A stretch of DNA of 64,000 bases, taken from assembly GCF_029222925.1 (NCBI RefSeq), contig NZ_JARHUI010000002.1, positions 248,001 to 312,000 on the forward strand, given 5' to 3'. Below, in pieces: positions 11,478 through 23,440 of this stretch. A model generated the notes under the pieces. It was not told the origin of the DNA and did not search any database. It saw nothing but the letters and a program-made list of their open reading frames with translations. The position numbers and the translations under genes were made by a program. How positions within the stretch are numbered: position 1 is the first letter of the stretch; every line of letters starts with the position of its first letter. The stretch comes from Algoriphagus sp. CAU 1675 (GTDB lineage: Bacteria; Bacteroidota; Bacteroidia; Cytophagales; Cyclobacteriaceae).

Positions 11478-12511
11478 TTTTCAATATTTGTAAGTAAAGG
11501 TAAGTCTACCACAAACAAATCTTCCCTTTTCTCAATCTTTATCGGGGTATCAGCCAAGAGCGCATATTGCTTCTGAAGATTTTTTAAACCAATTCCTCCA
11601 CTGTGTTTTTGGAATTTATAGGGTTTGAGTGAATTAGTGATACAGATCGAATCACCAATCTCTATCTGGATTTTCACCGGCTCTTGATCAGTTCCATGAT
11701 TGTGAAAAACCACATTTTCCAGCAATACCTGCAGAGTCATTGGGGGGATCAGACTTTCCTCTTTGGAGTGATCGAGAATCTGGAGCTCATAGCCTTTCCC
11801 AAATTTATGCAGGATCAACCGGAAGTAATTCTCAGCGAAGGCTACTTCTTCTTTCAAGGGAACCAACTTTAGTTCAGATTTCTCCAGAGCATATCTATAG
11901 AGCTCTGAAAAATCATTCAAAAAGACAGAAGCCGACTTGGGATTTTCCTCGATCAACTGATCCAGCACGTTGAGGTTGTTAAATAAAAAATGGGGATTGA
12001 GCTGTTGTTTCAGCTGCTTGATTTTGGACTCCGCCAAAGCCAATTCGTAGGAAGCCAGCACATTCTGGTGTTCCTTGAATTTTTGGAATAGCAAAAAGGC
12101 AAAGTAAAAGCCCCCATAAACTACGAAGTCAAGAATCCTTGAGAAATTGACTCGAATCAGGATTTCCCGGACAAAATTTCGATCCACCGTCCCAAAAACC
12201 GTAGAAAGCCCGAATGAAAGCAAATTGGACAGGAGAAAAAATGCCAGCATTGCCATAAAAAAACTTAAGATGGCCTTTGACTTGATCATGGGATAATGCT
12301 CCCCATGCACCCAAATAAAGACATAGCGGATCAGCACAATGGTCAACAAGACAGTTGGGATGGCTGCCAGTGCAGATTCAGGAGTGAAGGTTAGGGCATT
12401 CACCACCTGTCCGGGTGCGATACGGCTCCGGATGGAGTCCAGATAGGCAAATAGCACGGTAAAGAGAAGAAAGCCCGGGGTTACCTGCAATCGGGCCAAA
12501 AATTTATTCAT
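11474..12511 (-). CDS. LytS-like (His_kinase family) sensor kinase, about 345 aa
   Basis: The N-terminal half has four hydrophobic segments, a membrane sensor without a large external domain. A short coiled segment follows and then the His_kinase box KQQLNPHFLFNNLNVLD with the phosphorylated His. A C-terminal ATPase region carries PPMTLQVLLENVVFH (N-box) and GGIGLKNLQKQY (G-box). This is the short LytS/YehU-type kinase usual in Bacteroidota. The frame stays open upstream to 12565, but ATG 12511 (MNKFLARLQ) gives the typical N-terminus, and the extra residues look untranslated. It overlaps the response regulator by four bases. Confidence 0.9.
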   Translation of the reverse strand: MNKFLARLQVTPGFLLFTVLFAYLDSIRSRIAPGQVVNALTFTPESALAAIPTVLLTIVLIRYVFIWVHGEHYPMIKSKAILSFFMAMLAFFLLSNLLSFGLSTVFGTVDRNFVREILIRVNFSRILDFVVYGGFYFAFLLFQKFKEHQNVLASYELALAESKIKQLKQQLNPHFLFNNLNVLDQLIEENPKSASVFLNDFSELYRYALEKSELKLVPLKEEVAFAENYFRLILHKFGKGYELQILDHSKEESLIPPMTLQVLLENVVFHNHGTDQEPVKIQIEIGDSICITNSLKPYKFQKHSGGIGLKNLQKQYALLADTPIKIEKREDLFVVDLPLLTNIEK

Positions 12512-12620
12512 GAAGATGAGATGCTTTTTAATATTTCCTGATCCAAAAAACCTTGAAGGCTTCAAAATATAAATTTACCTCCATTCCAAAGCCTTCATTT
12601 TTTCAAAAACCATAAATACA

Positions 12621-12647
12621 CAAAAAAGCAGGAGGCTTCCCTCCTAC
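12621..12647 (-). terminator. Terminator of the 246-aa envelope protein gene
   Basis: AGGAGG (12630-12635) pairs with CCTCCT (12640-12645) across a CTTC loop. On the minus strand the hairpin is followed by TTTTTTGTG. It lies 18 bases past the stop. Confidence 0.75.
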
Positions 12648-12664
12648 TTCTTGTTCGTTAAATT

Positions 12665-13405
12665 TTACTGCTGAGGCCAGGAGTGAGTCACATTTCCCTG
12701 CTCGTCATAGGCCTCCAATTTGGGCTGATTGTCCTTGTCCAGATAAAACATGGCCCTTGGCATTCCCTGGTCGTCAAACAAAAACAGTCCGTTGTTTTGG
12801 CTTCGGGACTTGCCCAACATGATCCTTGGTGCACCACCGATAAGTTGCTGTTCCTTATACTCTTGGTATTTTGCTTTGAATGCCTCCGGATCATTTTTTC
12901 TCAAAACAGCCAGTTCCTCCATGATTGCTATGGTCCTTTCCTGGGATTCCTTGACAGGTCTATCGTTGAATACCAAGCTCGAACTCACAAAGCGCTGATC
13001 CCCTTTTTGGGTATCTGTAGTGAGCAGCTGCATCACCTGATCTCCGTCGTATTGGTCAAATGTCAGGGAAAGACCAGAACTGTGCCCATTTTCCTTTTTC
13101 TCTCCATCGTAGATCAAGCCCCCGCATTCCTGTCCGTCTTCATTAAAAAACAGCATCCCTGCTCTTTTCTTCCTGTCAGGATTGGTGAGTCTGCCATTGA
13201 TTTTTTCGGAACCATTCGGAAAAAGCCCGGCATTGGTCACGATGAGTTTGACGGTTCCGTCAGCCTCTACAATATTGATTCGCTGCACATCTATGGTTTC
13301 AAATTTTTGATGCCCAGAATCCCGAAAAGAAGAGAAAAAAAGAAAGCTTGAGCTGATAGCGGCGGTGATGGCAAAAGTTCTTAGAAAGATTAGTTCTTTG
13401 GTCAT
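12665..13405 (-). CDS. Unknown membrane-anchored or secreted protein, 246 aa
   Basis: I do not recognise the family. From ATG 13405 the protein begins MTKELIFLRTFAITAAISS, one hydrophobic segment acting as a signal anchor or signal peptide, followed by a soluble domain. The soluble part has repeated beta-type segments with the pattern (R)I(M)L(G)...GL(F/S)L(F)D...G, for example MLFFNEDGQECGGLIYDG and GLFLFDDQGMPRAMFYLD. The frame is open up to 13447, but that extension would overlap the promoter-like TAGTTTTG, so the later ATG is preferred. It is a single gene with its own terminator. Confidence 0.75.
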   Translation of the reverse strand: MTKELIFLRTFAITAAISSSFLFFSSFRDSGHQKFETIDVQRINIVEADGTVKLIVTNAGLFPNGSEKINGRLTNPDRKKRAGMLFFNEDGQECGGLIYDGEKKENGHSSGLSLTFDQYDGDQVMQLLTTDTQKGDQRFVSSSLVFNDRPVKESQERTIAIMEELAVLRKNDPEAFKAKYQEYKEQQLIGGAPRIMLGKSRSQNNGLFLFDDQGMPRAMFYLDKDNQPKLEAYDEQGNVTHSWPQQ

Positions 13406-13432
13406 GAGTACATTTTTTAAATGATTGATGAC

Positions 13433-13440
13433 CAAAACTA
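13433..13440 (-). promoter_or_regulatory. -7 box for the 246-aa protein gene
   Basis: The minus strand reads TAGTTTTG, an exact TAnnTTTG match, 27 bases before the ATG at 13405. No clear TTG sits at the -33 position. Confidence 0.4.
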
Positions 13441-13563
13441 CGGGCATTGCCCATGGGAGTGAAACAGATTCCTATGAGCTAAGGAATATTTCAAATGAGC
13501 CAGGAATTCGGGAAATGAAGGCATTAAAAAAGTACCTTCAATCCTAGTAAGTTATTGATCCAT

Positions 13564-14463
13564 TCAGCCCTTCCGGTATTGCGTAGGACTCAGGTTGACT
13601 TTCTTTTTGAAGAAATTATTGAAATGGGTCACCTCGGAAAACCCGAGTGAGTAGGCGATTTCTGTCACGTTCCAAGAACTGTGTTTCAACAGGACCTTGG
13701 CTTCCTGCAGGATGCGGTCTCCTATCATCTGTGAAGTCGTCTTCTGGGTCATCTCTTTGACCGCCCGGTTGAGATGATTTACGTGGACATTAAGCTGATC
13801 GGCAAACTCTGCCGGAGTCCTCAACTGGATTTTGCTGTGGTTTTCATCCACGGGAAACTGACGCTCCAGAAGTTCCAAAAATATGGAAGCTATCCTCAGG
13901 GAAGCGTTTCCCTGTCTGCTAACCTGCAATTCGGCAGGCCTCAGCTTCAGACCAAAATGCACCAATTCCATGACTAGGTTTCGGATCCTGTCAAATTTGT
14001 ACTTGTAATCCGAATTGAACTCCTTTTCAATTTTGCTAAAAATGAACTCCACTTCTTCCACTTCCTCGTCGTTCAGTTCAAAAATATGTGTACCCTGAGG
14101 CTGGAAGACCTCATACTTTTGGATATCTCCAAAGTTGACAAAGAAATGCGGATCGAAAATGCAGTAAACTCCCGATAGTTCCGCGTGTCGATGATCCCAC
14201 TTATAGGGAACCATGGGATTGGAAAAAGAAAGGGCCTGTTTCTTCACCTCATAGACCCGGTCCGCATAGTGCACCTGGCTCTGCCCTTTGGCAAGCATGA
14301 TCTTATAAAAATCCCTTCTTCTGTAGGGAATGCTTTTTAGCTTGGCATCCGGATTGGGTTCAATATGAAAAATATTGAAATGACCCATGTCCTTTTTCAG
14401 GGCTTCCGGTAGCCAATTGAATTTTCGCTTGTAAAACTCCTCTAAGCTTTCTGAATTTTCCAT
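13564..14463 (-). CDS. AraC family transcriptional regulator, about 299 aa
   Basis: The C-terminal 100 residues hold two helix-turn-helix units: the second is NVTEIAYSLGFSEVTHFNNFFKKKVNLSPTQY-like. The N-terminal half is a cupin-type sensing domain (residues about 40-130). ATG 14463 (MENSESLEEF) is chosen over the in-frame TTG at 14478. The gene begins 15 bases after the stop of the outer-membrane protein gene upstream, so both are probably one transcript. It is a clear paralog of the regulator at 25769: both share VHVN.LNRAVKE and FNNFFKK, and both carry the KMILAKGQS / KICLTTGKS sensor segment. Confidence 0.9.
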   Translation of the reverse strand: MENSESLEEFYKRKFNWLPEALKKDMGHFNIFHIEPNPDAKLKSIPYRRRDFYKIMLAKGQSQVHYADRVYEVKKQALSFSNPMVPYKWDHRHAELSGVYCIFDPHFFVNFGDIQKYEVFQPQGTHIFELNDEEVEEVEFIFSKIEKEFNSDYKYKFDRIRNLVMELVHFGLKLRPAELQVSRQGNASLRIASIFLELLERQFPVDENHSKIQLRTPAEFADQLNVHVNHLNRAVKEMTQKTTSQMIGDRILQEAKVLLKHSSWNVTEIAYSLGFSEVTHFNNFFKKKVNLSPTQYRKG

Positions 14464-14478
14464 AGGTCTTTCTTTCAA

Positions 14479-15300
14479 TTAATCTTTTCTTTCAAACTTC
14501 TTATCAATTGAATACACCAAACCTATATTCCAAACCAAATCTTCCCCGGCAACTTCAGATTTGATTTTCTGGTTGATCACAGACTGAAAGGCCAAAGGAA
14601 AATCTTTCTTCTTTAGGGTAAATGTAGAGGTCACATAAGTCCCACGGTCATTATCCACTTTCAAAAAGTAGAATTGGGGATTCATATTTATACTGAGATC
14701 CCTGAAAAGAGGAAGGTTGGTGATTGAGGTATTGACCCCCACAAAATCGGAACTTTTGGGTGAATCAGGATCAAATCCATTCCCATGAAGGTAGTATAGC
14801 CCCAGGCTTACTCTGGAAGAAAGCTTAAAGGTTGGGACAATTTCCCTTGCAATAAATCTTCTGGTCGTAAGCATGGTTTCGGTCCCATTTCCTATGATCA
14901 CATCCTTTTCAGCAAACATAAAAGCCGGGTGAATCCCGGCACTCAACGTAAATTTTTCTTTTTTGATGACTTTATACCTCCACCAAAAAACAAAGGTCCA
15001 AGGCTTGCCATCCATGGCAAAACGGAACATGGGATCAAAGGAAAGTCTCTCTCCTCCAAAACTCATGTCAAAAAAGACGGCAGGTCTACCCAAGGTAAAT
15101 GAGGGGATCAGGGAAATCCCGTTATTAGTAGCGGTGACGCTTCCTTTTAGATATCTATAAGTGGGGGCTGGGCTTTCCTGAGCCATTACATATTGATCCA
15201 AACCTAGACTTACGAAAATCAACAGGACAACACAAAGCCGAAGGTTCAATTCCCTCAATTGGGATTTTGAGGAGATAAATAGCTTGTAAATAAGTTTCAT
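14479..15300 (-). CDS. Probable outer-membrane beta-barrel protein, 273 aa
   Basis: The N-terminus is basic, then a hydrophobic signal (LCVVLLIFVSLGLDQYVMAQ) with likely cleavage near residue 41. The mature part alternates hydrophobic and polar residues and is rich in aromatic and Gly residues (PAVFFDMSFGGERLSFDPMF; NPQFYFLKVDNDRGTYVTS), as expected for a small beta-barrel. No enzyme motif is seen. The gene lies directly upstream of, and is probably co-transcribed with, the AraC regulator, which may control it. The specific function is unknown. Confidence 0.75.
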   Translation of the reverse strand: MKLIYKLFISSKSQLRELNLRLCVVLLIFVSLGLDQYVMAQESPAPTYRYLKGSVTATNNGISLIPSFTLGRPAVFFDMSFGGERLSFDPMFRFAMDGKPWTFVFWWRYKVIKKEKFTLSAGIHPAFMFAEKDVIIGNGTETMLTTRRFIAREIVPTFKLSSRVSLGLYYLHGNGFDPDSPKSSDFVGVNTSITNLPLFRDLSINMNPQFYFLKVDNDRGTYVTSTFTLKKKDFPLAFQSVINQKIKSEVAGEDLVWNIGLVYSIDKKFERKD

Positions 15301-15466
15301 AGACTTAATAGGTGATAATATTTTGCAAAAGTGAAGAAATTCATCGGAAGTTGGATGATATTTTTCAAATGGAAACTTATATTATTCAAACAACTCACTC
15401 TTCTTAGCAGCAGTTGATAGGGTTCATTATAAATTAAATTATTAATTTCAATCAATGGTTTATTTA

Positions 15467-16357
15467 ATGAAATTCTTTACTACTTCCATTCTTTTTTTAA
15501 TTGGAAATCTTCTTTTTGCCCAAGTCCAAATAGTCGCCGAACAGGATCAGGACAGAAACCTAAGCCTGATGGCTTTCAACAAGAGTGTTATCCCCTACAC
15601 CATTCAAATTGAATTTCTGAAGCTTGAAAATCTGGAGTCCCTGGAGGGAAGATTTGTTTTTGCCGTAGCGATGACGGGAAAAACAAATTTGATAAAGCTT
15701 CAGTCGATTTATACAAACGAAAAGGTCGGTTTCCAATACAATACAAAGTTGTACAAAGGGAATTATCAGGCAGGAGACCTTCCCAGCCCACCGTATTTGG
15801 TACCTGTGAAAGAAGGTAAAGTCATCAGCATGCGGCCTTTAACCGTACAATTGCCTGAAAATCCAAAAAACTCCGAAAGCCATGCCTATACCGGTGCGGG
15901 ATTTTTCTTTGAAAAACCCACTATCATCTGTGCTCCAAGGAAAGGAATCATCTCAGAAATCAAGATGGATGGAGAAAACGCTTCCTCTGGCCCTTCGGAT
16001 TTTAACTCAGAAAACTTCATAGAAATCTATCATCAAGACGGGACATTTAGCCGTTTGACGGGACTCAAGGCAAATTCAGCAAAAGTGACAGTGGGGGAAA
16101 CTGTTTTTCCAGGTCAGGAAATTGCCGAATCGTCCTCTGCGCCAAACCAAGAAACTCATCATGTCAAAATGGTTCAAAGCCGTTGGGAAATGGGAGATTT
16201 TGGAATGACATGGGTCAATTTTCCTGTAAGTGTTTTTACGGATCAGAGAGAAGTTTTAAGTTCTGAGACTATCTCAGGCATTGAATCCCTTCATCCCCGC
16301 GATATTATTTCAATGGAAATGGACAAAAAGGAACTCAAAAAGTACGCTGGTAAGTAA
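15467..16357 (+). CDS. Degenerate M23 (LytM-like) peptidase-fold protein, 296 aa
   Basis: A signal peptide covers residues 1-19 (LFLIGNLLFAQ). The C-terminal half follows the M23 beta-sheet pattern: PTIICAPRKGIISEIK, then NFIEIYHQDGTFSRLTGLK, then AKVTVGETVFPGQEIAES. In active enzymes these segments carry the zinc ligands (HxxxD, HxH). Here the first His position is not His and the central YxHL is SRLTGL, so zinc binding is unlikely. It is best read as a structural or regulatory pseudo-peptidase in the periplasm. ATG 15467 (MKFFTT) gives a cleaner signal peptide than the in-frame ATG at 15455. Confidence 0.7.
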   Translation: MKFFTTSILFLIGNLLFAQVQIVAEQDQDRNLSLMAFNKSVIPYTIQIEFLKLENLESLEGRFVFAVAMTGKTNLIKLQSIYTNEKVGFQYNTKLYKGNYQAGDLPSPPYLVPVKEGKVISMRPLTVQLPENPKNSESHAYTGAGFFFEKPTIICAPRKGIISEIKMDGENASSGPSDFNSENFIEIYHQDGTFSRLTGLKANSAKVTVGETVFPGQEIAESSSAPNQETHHVKMVQSRWEMGDFGMTWVNFPVSVFTDQREVLSSETISGIESLHPRDIISMEMDKKELKKYAGK

Positions 16358-18814
<2,457 letters not shown>

Positions 18815-18914
18815 TCAAATTAACCAGCTACATGAAGATAAGTGGCTTTTATTTGATTTCTGTAAGTAAATCCACTTCTAAATTGGTAAATTTTATTCCT
18901 AATTTGAACATACT

Positions 18915-19373
18915 ATGGCCCTATTTACACTGAATATCAACGGAAAAACCCAAGAAGTGGACGTGGATTCCAACACGCCCATCCTGTGGGTATTGAGAGA
19001 CCACCTGGATCTGGTAGGCACCAAATTCGGATGCGGGATCGCCCAATGCGGAGCTTGCACCATTCATCTGGACGGCAATGCGGTCCGATCTTGCCAATTG
19101 CCTGTTTCAGCGGTAGGCAGCTCGGTAATTACCACCATAGAAGGACTTTCCGAAAATGGGAACCACCCTGTACAGGAAGCCTGGTTGGAGCATGATGTGC
19201 CTCAGTGCGGGTATTGTCAGGCCGGTCAGATCATGACCGCAGCGGCATTTTTGAAAAACAACCCCAACCCAACTGAGGAGGAAATTGAAAATGCCATGAA
19301 TGGCAATATCTGTAGATGCGGAACCTACACCCGAATCAAAGCCGCAGTACAAACCGCTTCCCAAAAACTCTAA
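18915..19373 (+). CDS. IorA-like (2Fe-2S) subunit of a molybdenum hydroxylase, 152 aa
   Basis: This small electron-transfer subunit belongs to the xanthine dehydrogenase / isoquinoline 1-oxidoreductase family. The plant-type cluster ligands are C40, C45, C48 and C60 (GCGIAQCGAC). The second cluster ligands are C98, C101, C133 and C135 (QCGYCQAGQ, ICRCGTY). The length is normal for the family. It has no leader of its own and presumably travels with the Tat-targeted large subunit encoded 11 bases downstream. No FAD subunit gene is present, so electrons probably pass to a cytochrome rather than NAD. Confidence 0.95.
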   Translation: MALFTLNINGKTQEVDVDSNTPILWVLRDHLDLVGTKFGCGIAQCGACTIHLDGNAVRSCQLPVSAVGSSVITTIEGLSENGNHPVQEAWLEHDVPQCGYCQAGQIMTAAAFLKNNPNPTEEEIENAMNGNICRCGTYTRIKAAVQTASQKL

Positions 19374-19384
19374 ACTTTTAAAGC

Positions 19385-21646
19385 ATGACTACTGTAAACA
19401 CAAAACTGGATAGAAGATCATTTTTAAAAGTATCTGCCCTGGCAGGAGGCGGCATGATGCTCAGCTTTAGCTGGCTGGCTGGTTGCAAACCTACCCCTGA
19501 AGAGGAATTGGGATTGCCCAAAGAATGGTTTGAACTCAACAGCTATATCAAAATCGGAGAAAACGGAGCGGTAACCCTCTACTCTCCCAACCCTGAATTC
19601 GGTTCTAATGTCAAAACCTCCATGCCGATGATCTTGGCAGAGGAACTCGACACAGACTGGAAAAACGTATTTGTGGAGCAAGCAGACTTTTATCCCGAGC
19701 GTTTTGACCGACAGTTTACCGGAGGAAGCCAGGGAATACGCATGGGCTGGAGACCTATGCGAACAGCGGGTGCGACAGCAAGGGCCCTATTGGTAAACGC
19801 CGCCGCACAAACCTGGAATGTCCCCTCTACTGAAATAACTACCTCAGCCGGGATTTTGGAACATAAAGCAAGTGGCAAAAAAGCCCATTACGGAGAAATG
19901 GCCAGCTTGGCAGCTACTTTGGAAGTTCCAGAAGAAGTACAGTTAAAAGACGTCAATGATTTCAAGATCATCGGGAATTCAAAAAAGAATGTAGACGGTG
20001 AAAATATAGTAACCGGAAAGCCTCTTTTCGCTTTGGATCACAGGGTAGAAGGCATGAAATACGCTGCCATAGTCCATCCCCCTGCATTTGGGATGAGATT
20101 AAAGTCTTTTGACAAAAACTCCGTAAGTGGCATGCACGGTATATTGGATGTATTTCCGATTTCTGTTTTTAAGGACGATTACACAAGAAATAGTTTTGAT
20201 ACCACTACTTTCCCCGAAATAGTCGCCATCGTGGGCAATTCGACCTGGGAGGTCATGCAAGCCAAAAAATCTTTGAAAGTTGAATGGGAAAATGCTCCTG
20301 AAACCAGCTTTCAAATGGCAGGATGGGGAGGAAACACTTCCTCAGTCTCCATTCCGGCAGGATTGGAAAACTCCTCCGTCCACAAGGCAAGAATGGCCGA
20401 ATACAGTCAAAAACCCGGGACTATTTTACGCCGCGACGGAGATCCGGAAGGGGCTTTCAAAAAAGCAGCAAAGGTGATCGAAAGAACCTATTCTGCCCCT
20501 TTCTTAGCCCATAATACCATGGAACCCATGAATTGCTTCGCAGATGTCAAAGGTGACAAAGCAGTGATTTATGGACCTACCCAAGCTCCTGAATTTATCA
20601 TGGGCACCTTGGTTCAGGCTCTGGGAATCCCCAGAGAAAACATACAGATCAACCTGGCCCGAATGGGAGGTGGATTTGGGCGTAGAGCCTATAGCCACCA
20701 CTTGGTAGAAGCTGCCCTGATTTCCCAAAAAATTCAAGCCCCGGTATCCATGGTCTATACCCGTGAGGATGATATGTCTGCGGGGGTTTACAGACCGGCT
20801 TATTCCGCTACCTATAGAGCTGCCATGGATGAGAACAACAACCTTTTGGCCTTGCATGTGAAGGCCGGGGGAATTCCTGAAAGCCCTATCCATGCCAATA
20901 GATTCCCTGCGGGAGCCATTGATAATTACCTCGCGGAAAGCTGGGACATTCCTTCCAACATTACCATCGGAGCCTTTAGGGCCCCGAGATCCAACTTTAT
21001 CGCCGGGGCAGAGCAAAGCTTCCTGGATGAGTTGGCAGAAGCCATGGGGAAAGATCCTATAGAGTTCCGCCTGGAATTGCTTAAAAGAGCAGAAACCAAT
21101 CCAGTTGGAGAAAACAACGACTACCTTCCTCAGCGCTATGCCAGTGTTTTGGAATTAGTTCGGGAAAAATCGAATTGGAATAGCCCACAACCCAACGTCA
21201 GCCGGGGAGTATCTGCTTATTTCTGTCATAATTCCTATGTGGCTGAAGTTGTCGACACAGTAATCAAAAACAATCAACCCGTGGTGGAATCAGTCTATGC
21301 CGCTGTGGATTGCGGGATTGTGGTCAACCCGGATGCCGCCAGAAATATGGGTGAAGGGGCAATTGTGGACGGAATCGGAAATGCCTTCTTTGGAGAATTA
21401 GCCTTTGAAAACGGGACGCCTACCAAGACCAATTTCGACAAATATCGAATGATCCGACACAAGGAAGCTCCAAAGAAAATCGAAGTGCATTTTGTGGACA
21501 ACGGAGAAGAACCGACCGGATTGGGAGAGCCTCTCTTCCCTCCTGTTTTTGCCGCTTTGGCAAACTCACTGTATAAAGCTACCGGTAAGCGCTACTACGA
21601 GCAACCCTTTGCTCCACAATTGGAGATGCAAAATTTGAAGATGTAA
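19385..21646 (+). CDS. IorB-like molybdopterin-binding large subunit, Tat-type lipoprotein, 753 aa
   Basis: This is the catalytic subunit of a periplasmic molybdenum hydroxylase that oxidises an aldehyde or N-heterocycle. The leader is LDRRSFLKVSALAGGG, a Tat signal, followed by LAGC at about residues 31-34, a lipobox, so the enzyme may be lipid-anchored after Tat export. The cofactor loop ARMGGGFGRR is near residue 430, and GLGEPLFPP near 714 carries the conserved catalytic Glu. The sequence spans the two-domain IorB layout. It forms an operon with the Fe-S subunit and ends in a terminator. The real substrate cannot be stated. Confidence 0.93.
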   Translation: MTTVNTKLDRRSFLKVSALAGGGMMLSFSWLAGCKPTPEEELGLPKEWFELNSYIKIGENGAVTLYSPNPEFGSNVKTSMPMILAEELDTDWKNVFVEQADFYPERFDRQFTGGSQGIRMGWRPMRTAGATARALLVNAAAQTWNVPSTEITTSAGILEHKASGKKAHYGEMASLAATLEVPEEVQLKDVNDFKIIGNSKKNVDGENIVTGKPLFALDHRVEGMKYAAIVHPPAFGMRLKSFDKNSVSGMHGILDVFPISVFKDDYTRNSFDTTTFPEIVAIVGNSTWEVMQAKKSLKVEWENAPETSFQMAGWGGNTSSVSIPAGLENSSVHKARMAEYSQKPGTILRRDGDPEGAFKKAAKVIERTYSAPFLAHNTMEPMNCFADVKGDKAVIYGPTQAPEFIMGTLVQALGIPRENIQINLARMGGGFGRRAYSHHLVEAALISQKIQAPVSMVYTREDDMSAGVYRPAYSATYRAAMDENNNLLALHVKAGGIPESPIHANRFPAGAIDNYLAESWDIPSNITIGAFRAPRSNFIAGAEQSFLDELAEAMGKDPIEFRLELLKRAETNPVGENNDYLPQRYASVLELVREKSNWNSPQPNVSRGVSAYFCHNSYVAEVVDTVIKNNQPVVESVYAAVDCGIVVNPDAARNMGEGAIVDGIGNAFFGELAFENGTPTKTNFDKYRMIRHKEAPKKIEVHFVDNGEEPTGLGEPLFPPVFAALANSLYKATGKRYYEQPFAPQLEMQNLKM

Positions 21647-21667
21647 TTAATCACTTCCCATTTCAAT

Positions 21668-21700
21668 CGCCTGAAGAGAAATCTTCGGGCGTTTTTTTTT
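21668..21700 (+). terminator. Terminator after iorB-like gene, copy 1 of a repeated element
   Basis: Stem CGCCTGAAGA and TCTTCGGGCG with a GAAA loop, then nine T. One T:G wobble is in the stem. The same 32-base element (ATTTCAATCGCCTGA...) recurs after the rhamnosidase gene at 34302, with changed bases that still pair. Confidence 0.92.
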
Positions 21701-21794
21701 ACAATCCTTTAAAAAAAGCTAACCTAGATAATTATATTGTTTCAATTTGAAAAAATATAAATTTATCAATTTAAAACTCTAAACCTGTAGACCT

Positions 21795-23399
21795 ATGTCC
21801 AATTTGTTTCAAGCCAAAAGACTTTGGAGTTTTATAAGGTTGTTAACTTTCTCAAGTCTCATTTTTTTTATTCACCAAGTTTCCTCCCAAACCACCTCAC
21901 CTTCGGCCAAACCCCGAATCATCATCACCGCCGACCCGGAACTAGACGACAACAACTCCCTAATCCGCTTGATTCTGTACAGCTCGGATATGCAGATCGA
22001 AGGACTGATCTATGCCAGTAGTCAGTTCCATTGGAAAGGGGACGGAAAAGGCACCAAGTGGTTTGTACCTGGCAGAGAATACGACCGATTTGGCATGAAT
22101 GAATGTCCCTGTACTTCCTGGAGATGGGCCGAAGGCGAACGCTTTATCCATGACATCGTGGTAGCTTACGAAAAATCCTACCCCAATCTCAAAACCCATA
22201 ATCCTGGCTACCCAAGTCCCGAATACTTGAAATCGGTGATTCGATATGGAAACATTGATTTTGACGGGGATTTCAGTAAAGATACACCCGGATCGGACCT
22301 TATCCGAAGGAAAATCTTAGACGATCATCCAGGCAAACTTTTCATCACTGCTTGGGGAGGTGCCAGCACCATTGCCAGAGCTCTATACACTATCCAAAGA
22401 GACTTTGAGTTGACTGAGGATTGGAAAAAAATCCAGGCCAAGATCAACCGAAAGGTGGTCCTTTTGCCATCTGGAGACCAAGACGACACCTTTGCAAGTT
22501 ATATCCGTCCCAACTGGCCCGACATCGAATACCGGCAATTCAGGCAAGTCCCCAGCTATGGGTATGGTGCCCAAATCCGTGCCTCAGCTGAAAACGCTCC
22601 ATACCTAACCTCAACATGGATGAAAACGAATATCTCTGACCAAGGTCCCTTGGGTGAACTGTATCGGGTTTGGGGTGACGGAAAACAAATGGTTGAAGGT
22701 GATAAAGTGGATTATTTTGGCATCGCAGGAAAAACGAATGAGGAGCTAAAGGCAATGGGCTATTTAGTCTGGTTACCCGTACAGGAAAAAGGTTCTTGGC
22801 TGGGAGAAGGAGATAATCACACGGTCATGAATATGTTGGGAAATGGACTCCGCGCATATGAAAAAGGAACTTACGGTGGCTGGGGAGGAAGAACAATTTT
22901 GACTGCTCAGCCAACTGCTGTCTCGGGAATGAGTTCATCGGGTTCGGCGGATGACATGGCTGCCCTTCTGTCCAATCAAAACCGAGCGCAGACGGATTTG
23001 GAACCCTTCCCTAACTATTTTCCAGAAGCCCAAAAGGATTTTGCAGCCCGAATGAAATGGGCGGTCACACCCAATTTTAAAGATGCCAACCATGCCCCCA
23101 GCCTGAGAATTGAAGGTCCACTGATTTTGATGGGTTCCCCTGGGCAAAAAACGAAAGTGCATGCCTCGGTGAGTGATCCGGATGGAGATGAAGTATCCAT
23201 ACGATGGTTTCAGACTCCGGTAAGTGGCTTTGAAGCAAAAGCGGAAATTTCCAGACCTGAAGGAAAATCTATAGAGCTGATTTTACCCAAAGATACAAAA
23301 CCGGGTCAGGAAATCCATTTAATTGTAGCAGCAACGGATTCTGGAAGTCCAGCCTTGACCAGCTATCAACGGGTGATTATTCGAGTTAAAGGACTATAA
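21795..23399 (+). CDS. DUF1593 (nucleoside hydrolase-like) secreted protein, 534 aa
   Basis: A signal peptide ends near residue 31 (HQVSSQT). The first block RIIITADPELDDNNSLIRL resembles the calcium-binding DxDxxxDD start of nucleoside hydrolases and defines the DUF1593 domain (about 40-320). A C-terminal beta-sandwich follows (about 440-534: ASVSDPDGDEVSIRWFQ), similar to cadherin/PKD-like modules found in this family. Relatives are often annotated as cellulose-binding or polysaccharide-linked, without a proven reaction. Its neighbours, an esterase and a rhamnosidase 10 kb away, suggest plant- or algal-glycan use. It converges on the esterase gene across a long palindromic terminator. Confidence 0.82.
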   Translation: MSNLFQAKRLWSFIRLLTFSSLIFFIHQVSSQTTSPSAKPRIIITADPELDDNNSLIRLILYSSDMQIEGLIYASSQFHWKGDGKGTKWFVPGREYDRFGMNECPCTSWRWAEGERFIHDIVVAYEKSYPNLKTHNPGYPSPEYLKSVIRYGNIDFDGDFSKDTPGSDLIRRKILDDHPGKLFITAWGGASTIARALYTIQRDFELTEDWKKIQAKINRKVVLLPSGDQDDTFASYIRPNWPDIEYRQFRQVPSYGYGAQIRASAENAPYLTSTWMKTNISDQGPLGELYRVWGDGKQMVEGDKVDYFGIAGKTNEELKAMGYLVWLPVQEKGSWLGEGDNHTVMNMLGNGLRAYEKGTYGGWGGRTILTAQPTAVSGMSSSGSADDMAALLSNQNRAQTDLEPFPNYFPEAQKDFAARMKWAVTPNFKDANHAPSLRIEGPLILMGSPGQKTKVHASVSDPDGDEVSIRWFQTPVSGFEAKAEISRPEGKSIELILPKDTKPGQEIHLIVAATDSGSPALTSYQRVIIRVKGL

Positions 23400-23440
23400 T
23401 CCAAGAGACTGAAAATAGACCAATCATGCATTTTTTTTTG

